DNA from: a virus
DNA length: 34,893 nucleotides
Reading direction: 5' to 3' (one strand)
Virus record (IMG/VR): IMGVR_UViG_3300021375_000092
Location: 1 to 34,893 of that record
Under the pieces are notes generated by a model, which saw only the letters and a list, made by a program, of their open reading frames with translations, was not told where the DNA came from and ran no database searches. Each line of letters starts with the position of its first letter. Position 1 is the stretch's first letter. This document shows, in pieces, positions 5,691 through 13,434 of the stretch. A program made the translations under genes and the position numbers.

Positions 5691-6313
5691 TGCCCAGCCA
5701 TTGCGTCTGCTATGCCCTGATATGTGTAGCTACGAAGCTTCCAGCGATCATCACTGGGGGCCAGTTTGTTTTGCCCTGAGTCAGTCTGATTCCCCCAGCG
5801 CCTTTTACCGTTGACGATGCGGGGCGGGTAGTTGCTGGTTGGGACCAGTGGCGGGAGGCCACGCATCCACAGGCCAGTTTTTTTACTGGCATCCTCCCCA
5901 AACTGATGCGGGTGGATGTACTGCGGAGTTCCGAGAGCAGGCAGGCGCTTTGTGATTACGCCAACAGGATTCTCAATACACACCCTGGGTGAGTTTGCTT
6001 CCCACAGGCGGGTGACAAACTCCAAAGCATCCTCCCTGGCTTGCCGCCTTTCAGCACCAAACAACGTCCCTGGTTTTAATTTTTTGCCGGGGTCATCCTT
6101 GAAAGCCCACTCACCTGCACAAGTCAGGTAGGTACAGGGCGGGTGGGCTATTACCAGGTCCCAGCGATAGCCGAGCAACGGCAACACATCACCCTGATGG
6201 TGCGGTCCAGGAGACTCCGTGGGCAAAAGGTCACAGGATGTTGCATCGTGCCCCCTTGCAATGAACGCATCCCTAACCCGGCCTGAATACTCGCAGGCAA
6301 TCAAAACTTTCAT
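5681..6313 (-). CDS. DNA cytosine methyltransferase-like protein, 210 aa
   Basis: The start is set at ATG 6313 because the conserved family start (MKVLIACEYSGRVRDAF) begins there behind a GGGGGAAAG ribosome-binding site. A longer frame to 6412 would overlap the helicase gene. Motifs: a SAM-binding-type N-terminus (residues 2-10, with Asp28), the PPC motif at 58-60 with Cys60 as the candidate C5 nucleophile, and IENPVG at 113-118, like the ENV motif. At 210 aa it is short for a full C5 methyltransferase and has little room for a target-recognition domain. It belongs to the phage group often labelled DNA cytosine methyltransferase. It may protect phage DNA from host restriction. No partner endonuclease is next to it. 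Confidence 0.8.
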   Translation of the reverse strand: MKVLIACEYSGRVRDAFIARGHDATSCDLLPTESPGPHHQGDVLPLLGYRWDLVIAHPPCTYLTCAGEWAFKDDPGKKLKPGTLFGAERRQAREDALEFVTRLWEANSPRVCIENPVGVITKRLPALGTPQYIHPHQFGEDASKKTGLWMRGLPPLVPTSNYPPRIVNGKRRWGNQTDSGQNKLAPSDDRWKLRSYTYQGIADAMAGQWG

Positions 6314-6381
6314 CTTTCCCCCATAAACCAGTTTTGTTCTTGATCTTGAAAAGTCAGTACCAGGCAGGTACTCAAGCCCAC

Positions 6382-7959
6382 TCAACTCATCCATCTGTCT
6401 ACGTTCACCCATGTTCCTGACTTCTTCAGTACGATCTCACTAGGCATCCGCATCCGCTGCTTCATCACAGCAATCACCTCGTCCGCAGTCAGTCGTTTGG
6501 GAATCATTGCTGGGTCCACAAACCGCCAGAAAATCTGCTGTGCCCGGTCAGCCGCAAACCCCCCATGCCAGAAGCACAGGTAGTCCGTTGCAATAGGAAT
6601 CACCCCCGACTTAAATGTCACCGCCACACTGGGTGGCTTGCCCTGCTTCTTATGCACCTTCAGGGTGTACCCGGTGGGCCGTGCAGCCTCTGCCATCTTC
6701 AACTCAGCAGCCCGCTGCAACTTAATCTCACGCGGCCACTCATACCCACACTCACTGCACACACGCTGACCGGCATAGGCCAACGCATCACACTCAGGAC
6801 AGGTCTTGAGTACCGGATCACCCGTACCCTTCCCAGGCTTGCGCGGTGGGGCCACATCCTCTACCGGACCCAACCGCTCCACGTTGCCGCCATAATCAAT
6901 CAGCAGGCAGTTGTCCTTGTCAGGGTGGGGGCGTAACCCACGGCCACACATCTGGACCCATAGGCCAGGGCTACTGGTGGGACGCAGCAGGGCAATGAAG
7001 TCCACGTTGGTGGCGTCGAACCCGGTGGTGAACACACCCACGTTGACCAGGTACTTGATCTTGCCAGCGCGGAAGTCCTCCACAATCTGGTCACGCTCAC
7101 CCGCCGGGGTAGTGCCAGTCACAATCACACCATCACCGCCCAGGAGGTCAAGAATCTCCTGCGCATGGGCCACGTTGACCGCAAACACCAGACCCGCTTC
7201 ACGCTCCTGCGTCAGTATCCGAATCTCATCCACCGCCAGCCGGGTGGTGCGGGACTGCTTCTGCACCATCTCGTCCAGGCCCTTCACCACAAAGTCACCC
7301 ATGCGCTTGCGGATGCCGGTGGTGTCGTAATGCTCCGTCACCGCCGCCGTGGTGAACTCACACAGCAGGCCACGCTTTTGCAGGGCACGGATGTCAGCAC
7401 CAATCTGCTTGGCCGGGACGATGTGGGTGAAGGTCGCATGCTCACTCTCAGTCAGGAGGCCCTGGCCCACCCGGTAGGGGGTGGCCGTCAGGCCCAGCAC
7501 CCGCACCTTGGGGTACAACTCTTCCATCGTCTCAATCAGGCGGGTGTAGTACCCATCAGCAGATTTGGGTGCCACCAGGTGGGCCTCATCTACCAGTATC
7601 AAATCCACCGGACCAATCGCGTCCAGGCGCTTGGCGATAGTTTGGATAGTTCCCACCAGGACAGTGTTGTCCGTGTCGAAACTATCCAAACCAGCGCAGC
7701 AGATACCCACATCCAGGTCAGGATTGACCGCATGCAGGGCACCTACGTTCTGCCGTACCAGTTCCTTACTGGGCACCAGCATCAGCGTCCGCTTGTCAGC
7801 AAACGTCGAGTGGATGTGGTCGCAGACCCCAGCGGCAATGTAGGACTTACCACTGCCAGTGGGGGCCTCGACACACAGGTGCTTGTCAGCCGGGAAGTTG
7901 CGCAGGAAATCCATCGACACATCGATGGCCTTCTGCTGGAAGTCACGGAATGTAGTCAT
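6382..7959 (-). CDS. SF2 DEAH-box helicase with zinc ribbon, 525 aa
   Basis: ATP-driven DNA helicase or translocase of the phage replication/recombination module. Seen in order: Walker A EAPTGSGKS at 31-39, DEAH at 124-127, motif III LTATP at 157-161, motif VI GRGLRP at 339-344, then a zinc ribbon with Cys387, Cys390, Cys401 and Cys404. A C-terminal basic region follows. The start at 7959 matches the family start (FRDFQQKAIDVS) and overlaps the nuclease gene by 17 bases. The frame stays open to 8190, but that extension lies inside the nuclease gene in another frame and looks random. Confidence 0.92.
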   Translation of the reverse strand: MTTFRDFQQKAIDVSMDFLRNFPADKHLCVEAPTGSGKSYIAAGVCDHIHSTFADKRTLMLVPSKELVRQNVGALHAVNPDLDVGICCAGLDSFDTDNTVLVGTIQTIAKRLDAIGPVDLILVDEAHLVAPKSADGYYTRLIETMEELYPKVRVLGLTATPYRVGQGLLTESEHATFTHIVPAKQIGADIRALQKRGLLCEFTTAAVTEHYDTTGIRKRMGDFVVKGLDEMVQKQSRTTRLAVDEIRILTQEREAGLVFAVNVAHAQEILDLLGGDGVIVTGTTPAGERDQIVEDFRAGKIKYLVNVGVFTTGFDATNVDFIALLRPTSSPGLWVQMCGRGLRPHPDKDNCLLIDYGGNVERLGPVEDVAPPRKPGKGTGDPVLKTCPECDALAYAGQRVCSECGYEWPREIKLQRAAELKMAEAARPTGYTLKVHKKQGKPPSVAVTFKSGVIPIATDYLCFWHGGFAADRAQQIFWRFVDPAMIPKRLTADEVIAVMKQRMRMPSEIVLKKSGTWVNVDRWMS

Positions 7960-8806
7960 GGTCCCCACACGCATCGATCTGTGCATCACGATCCAGCACC
8001 TTGCTGTGCAACTCACACACCCAAGTTCCCTTCGCACCGGCATAGCTGTGCCGACAGGTACGACAACCCACCTGGCCGGGTTCCTCTTTAAAGCAAACGT
8101 CCGTGTGGCTGCACCACTTGCAACGGAAGTCACTGGGGTTCTGTGCAATCCGTGGGGGTGGGTTGTTGCTGGCGATGATCCGCTCCGCACGTTCTAAATA
8201 GAACAGCGCAGCCTTCTCGTCATAGTCCGTTCGAACTGAAGTCCACTGCCTGGCACCCGGCGTACTCGCCGTCAGGTAGTGACGCTTCATCTTGAACTCA
8301 TGCATGTACAACTGGGCCTGCGCCCAATACACCCGGTTCCACTGCTCCAGCACATCCTTCTCAGGATGATCCTGCTTCAGCTTCAAGAGCTTCTTGTACA
8401 CCGCCTCACCGCAGGCCTTCGCCTCCCACACATGAGGGGTGGCAGGGGCCTCAACCAGACCTTTCCAGATCAGGCCGTCACAGTGACCACGGAAGTGACC
8501 GTCCACAGCCGCAAACCCAAACTGCTTGCCCGACACCGGGTCGTGGGTTTCCAGTTCGCATACCATCTTCAGACGCGCAGCCTGGGTGTCCTCACTGATG
8601 TGCCCATCCTCAAAACGGTACAGGGTGTCAACGTCAAACCAGACGTTGCTGTAATCACGGAACCCATACCACAAACGGCGGGGGCACTCGTTGCCAATCT
8701 CACTGGCACCGAGGTAGCCCCGACCCACAGAGGACTGGGCAAGCTCAACAGCAGCCGCCACAGCCTCCAGGGTCTTATCGCTGGCAATGATCTTGCCTAC
8801 ATCCAT
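7943..8806 (-). CDS. Cas4/RecB-like PD-(D/E)XK nuclease with Fe-S and zinc motifs, 287 aa
   Basis: Probable exonuclease that makes single-stranded DNA ends for recombination or replication. The PD-(D/E)XK core is visible: Asp110 (HCDGL) and Glu128-x-Lys130 (WEAKA), plus a QxxxY-like motif near WAQAQLYM. Cys41 (ECPRRLWYG) together with Cys229, Cys232 and Cys238 (CKWCSHTDVC) matches the C-xn-C-x2-C-x5-C arrangement that holds a 4Fe-4S cluster in Cas4 and AddB. A second set (Cys248, Cys251, Cys264, Cys280) may bind zinc, an extra C-terminal ribbon. The start overlaps the stop of the DUF669-type gene (TGATG). It could replace the lambda Exo function. Confidence 0.87.
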   Translation of the reverse strand: MDVGKIIASDKTLEAVAAAVELAQSSVGRGYLGASEIGNECPRRLWYGFRDYSNVWFDVDTLYRFEDGHISEDTQAARLKMVCELETHDPVSGKQFGFAAVDGHFRGHCDGLIWKGLVEAPATPHVWEAKACGEAVYKKLLKLKQDHPEKDVLEQWNRVYWAQAQLYMHEFKMKRHYLTASTPGARQWTSVRTDYDEKAALFYLERAERIIASNNPPPRIAQNPSDFRCKWCSHTDVCFKEEPGQVGCRTCRHSYAGAKGTWVCELHSKVLDRDAQIDACGDHDYIP

Positions 8807-9255
8807 CAGCTAGACCACTCGCTGTTACCAGCACGGGGTGGGACAGCAGCCGCATCAGGAGCGTTAGCCGCCTGCTTGGGCAGGTAGTCGCCAATCTTGT
8901 TGGACGCCTCGTACCCACCAGACGCAGACTCGACCTTTACCTTGGCCTGAACAACGTGACCCTCTAAGTCAGCCGCACTCGTTACCGTGACCAGGCCACA
9001 GCCCAAGCACAGATTCTTCAGCTTGGCAACACCAAAGGAGTTGCTGGGTACAACATAATCCCAAACACGGCGGCTCTCATGCGGCCCATCAGCCACTTCC
9101 ATAGCGACCTTCAACATGTCGTTTCCGGCCTTACTCTGTGTCTCCTGCACCTCCAGAATCCGCAGGGCGTACTGACCTGCCGGGAAGGGGGTAAAGTCAC
9201 CAGATGGTGCGTCTGGTGCGTCTGCGGCGTTAAAGCCAGTGTCAAAAATTCCCAT
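8806..9255 (-). CDS. DUF669-type, putative single-strand DNA-binding protein, 149 aa
   Basis: The N-terminus (PFPAGQYALRILEVQETQSKAGNDMLKVAMEV) matches the DUF669 fold, an OB-like domain seen beside phage recombination ATPases. The second half holds beta-rich segments and a Gly-containing NKIGDYLPK motif. It likely coats single-stranded DNA and cooperates with the Sak4-like ATPase upstream and the nuclease downstream. An AGGAG ribosome-binding site precedes ATG 9255. Confidence 0.8.
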   Translation of the reverse strand: MGIFDTGFNAADAPDAPSGDFTPFPAGQYALRILEVQETQSKAGNDMLKVAMEVADGPHESRRVWDYVVPSNSFGVAKLKNLCLGCGLVTVTSAADLEGHVVQAKVKVESASGGYEASNKIGDYLPKQAANAPDAAAVPPRAGNSEWSS

Positions 9256-9260
9256 GTCAG

Positions 9261-10010
9261 TTACTCCTGAAGTTGTGGGATAAGGGATAGAAGCGGGTTC
9301 GCTCCTGGTTCGAAAACAACATCGTCACTGATGCCGAATCGATTCTTTGCAACCGTGGCAGGGCCACTGGTCAATTGGATGATGCGAGTGCCGTCAGACT
9401 TGGCGCGTTTCTTATCGCCGGTCCCATGAATCAGAGTGTTGATCCGCAGGTGGGCGCACAGGTCCACATCATCAGTAAAGGGTGCGAGGTATCGCTTGTT
9501 CATGCGCAGCGTCCAGCGGCTGTATGGCTCACTGTCCGGTGGGGTGATCTGCTCCTCACCCTCATGGGCGATGAACACAATGTGCATGTCACGGTGCTGG
9601 GACAGCTTGTCGCACAGGAATTTAAGTTGGCCCAGGCGCTCCGCACAGTACTGGTAGCCAGCACCATACCCACCCCGGCAAGCTGCCAAATTATCTTTGC
9701 CCTCATCCCGCATCAGTTCCGTCTCAACCATCCGAGACGCCTTGGTGATGGAGTCAATCACCAGGGTCTTGAAGTCGTGTTCACGGTCACCCACGGCACG
9801 GACCTGATCCAGTAAATCCTGGAACTTGTCTGCCACTGGGAAGGCGGGAACGGTGTCACCCACGCTAGCGAGGCCGTCCTCCGCACGGATGAAGATGGGG
9901 TTAGGAAAGAGCGCCGCCAGGGAGGTTTTACCTACACCGGCTGGGCCATAAATGGTGGCCGAAATAGGCCGCTTCCGCTGGGTGTCCAGCAGTTCTTCTA
10001 AGCTACTCAT
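9261..10010 (-). CDS. Sak4-like RecA-fold ATPase (AAA_24), 249 aa
   Basis: A compact RecA-core ATPase of the type proposed to do single-strand annealing or strand exchange in phages. Walker A is GPAGVGKTS at 22-30, Walker B is TLVIDSIT at 82-89, and a sensor-like FIAHEGEE follows. The length (249 aa) is normal for Sak4. It starts inside the last codons of the previous gene (8-base overlap) and has no good ribosome-binding site of its own, so it is likely coupled. With the DUF669-type protein and nuclease it forms a plausible recombination set. Confidence 0.88.
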   Translation of the reverse strand: MSSLEELLDTQRKRPISATIYGPAGVGKTSLAALFPNPIFIRAEDGLASVGDTVPAFPVADKFQDLLDQVRAVGDREHDFKTLVIDSITKASRMVETELMRDEGKDNLAACRGGYGAGYQYCAERLGQLKFLCDKLSQHRDMHIVFIAHEGEEQITPPDSEPYSRWTLRMNKRYLAPFTDDVDLCAHLRINTLIHGTGDKKRAKSDGTRIIQLTSGPATVAKNRFGISDDVVFEPGANPLLSLIPQLQE

Positions 10011-10443
10011 CGCTTTTAGGTTCCTTTATGGAAATGGAAGGCTTTGCCGGAGAGCTTGTCAGGCACTCGCAAACCTCGTGGTAGGTGCGCTCATCAATTG
10101 CTGCCAACTGATTGAGTGCGGGTTTCATGACGCTATAGCTGACCTTGAACAACTGCTCACGCAACTCAGAGTCCAGCTTGGCTACCCGGTCATGGTCGGC
10201 CTTGAAGTTGATCCGCTGGGTGGCAGATACCTTGTACCCATCCTGCTCAACCGTGTTGGTGCCCTCATCAGGCAGGCCAATCTTGGCGCACAGGTCAAAG
10301 GTCGCCTCGTCCAGGCGGGCCTGTGCGTTCCTGACCGCTGCCTTCGCTTCCAGCCAGTTCGATATCTCTGTCGTGCCATCCAGCCCAGCGCCAGCATTCG
10401 TTTCTGAGGTCGGTGCAGCCGACCACCAATCGTTTTCCATCAT
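10003..10443 (-). CDS. Early protein of unknown function, 146 aa
   Basis: Helical, charged protein; residues 28-60 look coiled (WLEAKAAVRNAQARLDEATFDLCAKIG), then a beta-like patch (QDGYKVSATQRINFKADHDRVAKLDSELREQLF). It lies directly before the Sak4-like gene with overlapping ends on both sides. Similar small proteins often precede Sak4-type ATPases and may be recombination accessories. Two adjacent ATGs (10443, 10440) follow GGGAGG and AAGGA motifs. Confidence 0.75.
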   Translation of the reverse strand: MMENDWWSAAPTSETNAGAGLDGTTEISNWLEAKAAVRNAQARLDEATFDLCAKIGLPDEGTNTVEQDGYKVSATQRINFKADHDRVAKLDSELREQLFKVSYSVMKPALNQLAAIDERTYHEVCECLTSSPAKPSISIKEPKSDE

Positions 10444-10664
10444 TCCTTACTTCCCTCCCGGCCTCGTAGAGCCTTTGTTGTGTTGAGTTCATGCACCATG
10501 TCCTCCACGGTGGTTGTCTTGATCATGGGGGTGGGCCTTGGCCCAAACCCTTTCTCAGCGCGCAGGGCATCGACCTTGGCCTGGTAGGTGTCGTTAAAAA
10601 CCTCGCAGGACTCAGGATCGAAACGCGCCATTGCACTGAAAAACTGTTGTATTTCTTTGGTCAC
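10440..10664 (-). CDS. First gene of early operon, 74 aa, GTG start, unknown
   Basis: GTG 10664 follows an AGAGG ribosome-binding site. The protein is small and soluble (IQQFFSAMARFDPESCEVFNDTYQAKVDALRAEKGFGP), with one Cys and a charged tail. Its stop overlaps the next start. It lies 41 bases from the nearest -10 candidate (10705-10710), so it would be the first gene expressed from the leftward early promoter. The family is not recognised. Confidence 0.65.
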   Translation of the reverse strand: MTKEIQQFFSAMARFDPESCEVFNDTYQAKVDALRAEKGFGPRPTPMIKTTTVEDMVHELNTTKALRGREGSKE

Positions 10665-10704
10665 CGGATGCCTCTGGCTGGGGGTGATTAATTAACTTGA
10701 GGCC

Positions 10705-10734
10705 ATAATAACTGGTAAACGAGTCGTAATACAA
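10705..10734 (-). promoter_or_regulatory. Candidate leftward early promoter
   Basis: On the minus strand, TTGTAT (10729-10734) and TATTAT (10705-10710) lie 18 bases apart, a sigma70-like pair. Two copies of AACTGGTAA (10710-10718 and 10733-10741) cover each hexamer edge, 23 bp apart, so a repressor bound there would block it. It sits in the only gap between the repressor end and the early operon. Confidence 0.55.
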
Positions 10735-10748
10735 CTGGTAAGTGGTAA
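10710..10748. repeat. Operator-like direct repeats AACTGGTAA
   Basis: AACTGGTAA occurs at 10710-10718 and 10733-10741, followed by TGGTAA at 10743-10748. Related TGGTAA or TGGTATTA words occur in the repressor/Cro gap near 11232 and 11263. They overlap the candidate early promoter, so they are candidate repressor or Cro binding half-sites. Confidence 0.5.
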
Positions 10749-10811
10749 TTAAATGCAAAAAGATTTGCCCCTGCCTGAAAAAGCGACAGGTCTAGGGGGT
10801 GGGAAGGGGGG

Positions 10812-11168
10812 TTAGGACATCAGGCGCAGGACTAGATGGCGCAGTAGATCCAGGTCAGAACGGGACAGACGATCCTCCGACAGCAGGTCGATAATAGACT
10901 GCTGGGCCGGGTCGGATGAGTGGTAGTTTTCATTGTTCTGAACCAGCAGGGGCAACAGAGCCTCACCGATGTGAGTGATATCAGTAGACTCACAGCCTAG
11001 TATCCTGGCGATATCAGGCCCACGGCCTGGGGGCGCACCCTTCTGGCCCCACGCAGCCACAGCAGACTGGGACACGCCCAAGCGGTCTGCCAACTGCTGC
11101 TGGGTAATGCCAGCCTCGCGCATCCTGACGCGAAGCTCAGTACCCTTCGATTGATTGATCTGACTCAT
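10812..11168 (-). CDS. CI-type HTH repressor, 118 aa
   Basis: A Cro/C1-type helix-turn-helix is clear at residues 10-45 (LRVRMREAGITQQQLADRLG then VSQSAVAAWGQKG), followed by a short helical C-terminal region (LSRSDLDLLRHLVLRL) that may dimerise. There is no LexA-type Ser/Lys peptidase domain, so induction cannot work by RecA-stimulated self-cleavage; a short antirepressor or another signal would be needed. It is divergent from the Cro-like gene across a 105-base AT-rich gap. There is no clear ribosome-binding site, so the maintenance transcript may be leaderless or weakly translated, as with lambda cI. Confidence 0.85.
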   Translation of the reverse strand: MSQINQSKGTELRVRMREAGITQQQLADRLGVSQSAVAAWGQKGAPPGRGPDIARILGCESTDITHIGEALLPLLVQNNENYHSSDPAQQSIIDLLSEDRLSRSDLDLLRHLVLRLMS

Positions 11169-11273
11169 AACGTTAATTATTACTATTGTTTAGCAATAAA
11201 TCAAATAACTTGGAGCTATAAGAAAGGAGTGGTAATATCTCCAAAAACAACCAATAAATGGTATTAAAAAGCA
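11169..11273. promoter_or_regulatory. Immunity switch intergenic region
   Basis: A 105-base AT-rich gap between the divergent repressor and Cro-like genes. It holds the repressor promoter candidate and the words GTGGTAATA (11231-11239) and TGGTATTA (11262-11269), which resemble the TGGTAA repeats at the leftward promoter. A rightward promoter must also lie here, but I see no strong -35/-10 pair for it. Confidence 0.55.
11177..11204 (-). promoter_or_regulatory. Candidate repressor promoter
   Basis: On the minus strand, TTGATT (11199-11204) and TAATAA (11177-11182) are 16 bases apart and end only 8 bases before the repressor start codon. A transcript from here would be nearly leaderless, which fits the lack of a ribosome-binding site. 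Confidence 0.4.
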
Positions 11274-11525
11274 ATGGAAAAGAAGAATAAACGCGGGCGA
11301 CCACCTTTCAAATTAGCCACACCCACACGGGTTCATAGAGAATTATTATCCCACTACAACAATGACTTAGCGCAGATAGCCGCCGACCTGGGTGTGCAGA
11401 AGCGGGCGGTTGTTCGTTGGTTTCATGAGGGCAGCTTTCCCCTGCATCGTATCTATCAGTTATCACTGATCACGCACTTCAGTGCCGATGAATTGATGGT
11501 ATTACACCGCAGGGGTGCAGCTTAA
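11274..11525 (+). CDS. Cro-like HTH regulator, 83 aa
   Basis: A basic N-terminus (KKNKRGRPPFK, AT-hook-like) is followed by a helix-turn-helix: LAQIAADLGVQKRAVVRWFHEG at about 32-53. It is divergent from the repressor and first in the rightward replication operon, the usual Cro position. The stop overlaps the primase start (TAATG). The ribosome-binding site is weak. Confidence 0.75.
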   Translation: MEKKNKRGRPPFKLATPTRVHRELLSHYNNDLAQIAADLGVQKRAVVRWFHEGSFPLHRIYQLSLITHFSADELMVLHRRGAA

Positions 11526-13432
11526 TGAACCACCATGTATGGGATATGTGGGAAGCAGGCCTGTCTGTATTCCCAGTCGGATCACCGGCACTGTGCCCAG
11601 CAGGGGTGGACCCGCTGGAGTATTCAAAGCAGCCACTGGTGCCGTGGAAGGCCTACCAGGAGCGCCAGCCCCTGGAGTTAGAGGTTGAGAACTGGTTGCA
11701 GAAATATCCTGACTGCAACTGGGGCATCTGCACCGGCAACAAAATCAACGTGGTCGATGCCGACTCACAAGAGGCCGTAGAACGCATCGATACACGGGAG
11801 TGGATCACCTACACCCCCTACTACGTCCAGACCGGCAAGGGGAAGCACTACGTCTACCTGCACAACGGCCTGGATATCAGTAACTCCAGCAACCCACAGA
11901 CCAAAGTGGATGTCAGGGGCAAGGGTGGCTATATCGTCGCTCCCGGCTCTATCCACGGGACAGGGGTGCAGTACACCCTGATGGGTCCAGAGGGTCCAGT
12001 GGACTTCTCAGAGGTGCTGGAGCATGCCCCTAGTATCAAGGCCGGTGATATTGAGGCACTCCAGGGTAAGGTCATTGTGGAGGCCGTTTCCAGCGGGGTG
12101 GATGAAGGTGGGCGCAACAACAACCTGGCGCGCAACATAGGCCAGTGGCTCAACGAGACGCTGGACCTACAGATTGTCATGGGCAAGGCTATTGCCCTCA
12201 ATGACCAGAACAACCCGCCCCTGGGCGAGGCGGAGGTCCGCAAGACCGTCCTGTCCATGTTCCAGACCCACGCACTCAAGATGGACAACGACTTCGTTGC
12301 CCATTATGAGGAGGCACCCAACGACACCATCACCCCCATCTGTTTGGACCGCATCAAGACAAGCCCACCAGCCAAGCCCAGTGTCATGGGGCGCTTTCCT
12401 ATCGGCCACACCAGTGCCGTGGTGGCGATGGGCGGGGCAGGCAAGTCCACCTGGTTGATCCGACAGGCCGTCCAGTACGCCTACGAGGAGGGCGGTCACA
12501 CCCTCATCATCAGCGCCGAGGATGATGTTGATGACTACGCCAACAAAATCCACAACGACATCTTCACCCGCAACATCGATGGCCTTATCCATGACGTAGA
12601 CCCCGGCCATATTGCCAACAAGATTGCCGTAATGAATAAGCGCGGGTCCGGTGCCAAGCTCATTGAAGAGCGTATGGGCCTGAAGGTGCCATCCAAGTGG
12701 GCCATTGGCCTGGTTGACACCATCGACCCCATCTATACCTGCATCATCATCGAAACCACCAGCCGCTTTGCCGGGGGTGATGAGTCCAACGCAGACATGG
12801 AAGCCATCGTTGCCGCCTGCGACCACATTGCCAGAACCCTTGGCGTGGCCCTGGTCCTTGTCCACCACACCGGCAAGTCACAAGCCAGAGAGGGCCAGGC
12901 AGACCTGTACTACGGGCGCGGTGGCTCAGCCCTTGGCGATAACACCCGCTCCATGACCGTCCTACAGGTGATGGACTCCACCGACAACTGGAAAGACACC
13001 GTGGCATCCCATGAGATTGACCAGGAGATGCTGGTTGAGGGGCAGTACGTCCAGGTGGCCCATGTCCGCATGTCCTACGGCCCCTGCCTGCCACCCACCG
13101 TTTTCCTGAAGCGGTCCGGCATCTGCAACGGACCCATGATGCAAAAGGTTAAGCAACTCACCAGCGAGGACAAGGCGGCTGCTGAGAAGGCGCGGCTGAA
13201 GGCGCGTGAAGCGGCTGTCATGGCTGCGGTTCTGAAATACATCAAGGCCAAAGATGGCCGGGTGCAAAAACGTAATTTTCTGGAAAACCAATACAAGGAA
13301 ACCAGCTTTTCCAGAAACGTGGTTCGCGCGTCTGTCTCCGACATGGTGGACAACGGCGATTTAGTAGAAGTGTCCGTCAAACCTCCCAAAGGTGGGCAGG
13401 CGGCGGTTTTTTTAGCAATTAAAGGAGCATAG
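11525..13432 (+). CDS. Primase-polymerase / RepA-type helicase fusion, 635 aa
   Basis: The main replication initiation enzyme. Residues 1-160 form a primase-polymerase domain: VVDAD at 76-80 (Asp78, Asp80 as metal ligands), TGKGKHYVY near 103-111 with His108, and the conserved KVDVRGKGGYIVAPGSIH at 127-144. Residues 285-520 form a RecA-like hexameric helicase: Walker A GGAGKST at 303-309, ISAEDD at 329-334, Walker B IIIE at 407-410, and VHHTGKS at 446-452. The C-terminal end (about 540-630) looks like a winged helix, perhaps origin binding. No phage DNA polymerase is present, so a host polymerase must extend the primers. The start overlaps the Cro-like stop. Confidence 0.92.
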   Translation: MNHHVWDMWEAGLSVFPVGSPALCPAGVDPLEYSKQPLVPWKAYQERQPLELEVENWLQKYPDCNWGICTGNKINVVDADSQEAVERIDTREWITYTPYYVQTGKGKHYVYLHNGLDISNSSNPQTKVDVRGKGGYIVAPGSIHGTGVQYTLMGPEGPVDFSEVLEHAPSIKAGDIEALQGKVIVEAVSSGVDEGGRNNNLARNIGQWLNETLDLQIVMGKAIALNDQNNPPLGEAEVRKTVLSMFQTHALKMDNDFVAHYEEAPNDTITPICLDRIKTSPPAKPSVMGRFPIGHTSAVVAMGGAGKSTWLIRQAVQYAYEEGGHTLIISAEDDVDDYANKIHNDIFTRNIDGLIHDVDPGHIANKIAVMNKRGSGAKLIEERMGLKVPSKWAIGLVDTIDPIYTCIIIETTSRFAGGDESNADMEAIVAACDHIARTLGVALVLVHHTGKSQAREGQADLYYGRGGSALGDNTRSMTVLQVMDSTDNWKDTVASHEIDQEMLVEGQYVQVAHVRMSYGPCLPPTVFLKRSGICNGPMMQKVKQLTSEDKAAAEKARLKAREAAVMAAVLKYIKAKDGRVQKRNFLENQYKETSFSRNVVRASVSDMVDNGDLVEVSVKPPKGGQAAVFLAIKGA

Positions 13433-13434
13433 AT

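Noticed and set aside
7165-8091. Long plus-strand open frame of 308 codons opposite the helicase and nuclease genes
   Set aside because: It is antisense to two genes with intact catalytic motifs, has a His/Gln-rich composition typical of reverse-strand shadows, and no ribosome-binding site.
7960-8190. N-terminal extension of the helicase frame
   Set aside because: It lies inside the nuclease gene in another frame, looks random, and the family start is at 7959.
12167-12868. Minus-strand open frame of 233 codons inside the primase-helicase gene
   Set aside because: Gly/Val/Asp-rich antisense shadow of a gene with clear Walker motifs.
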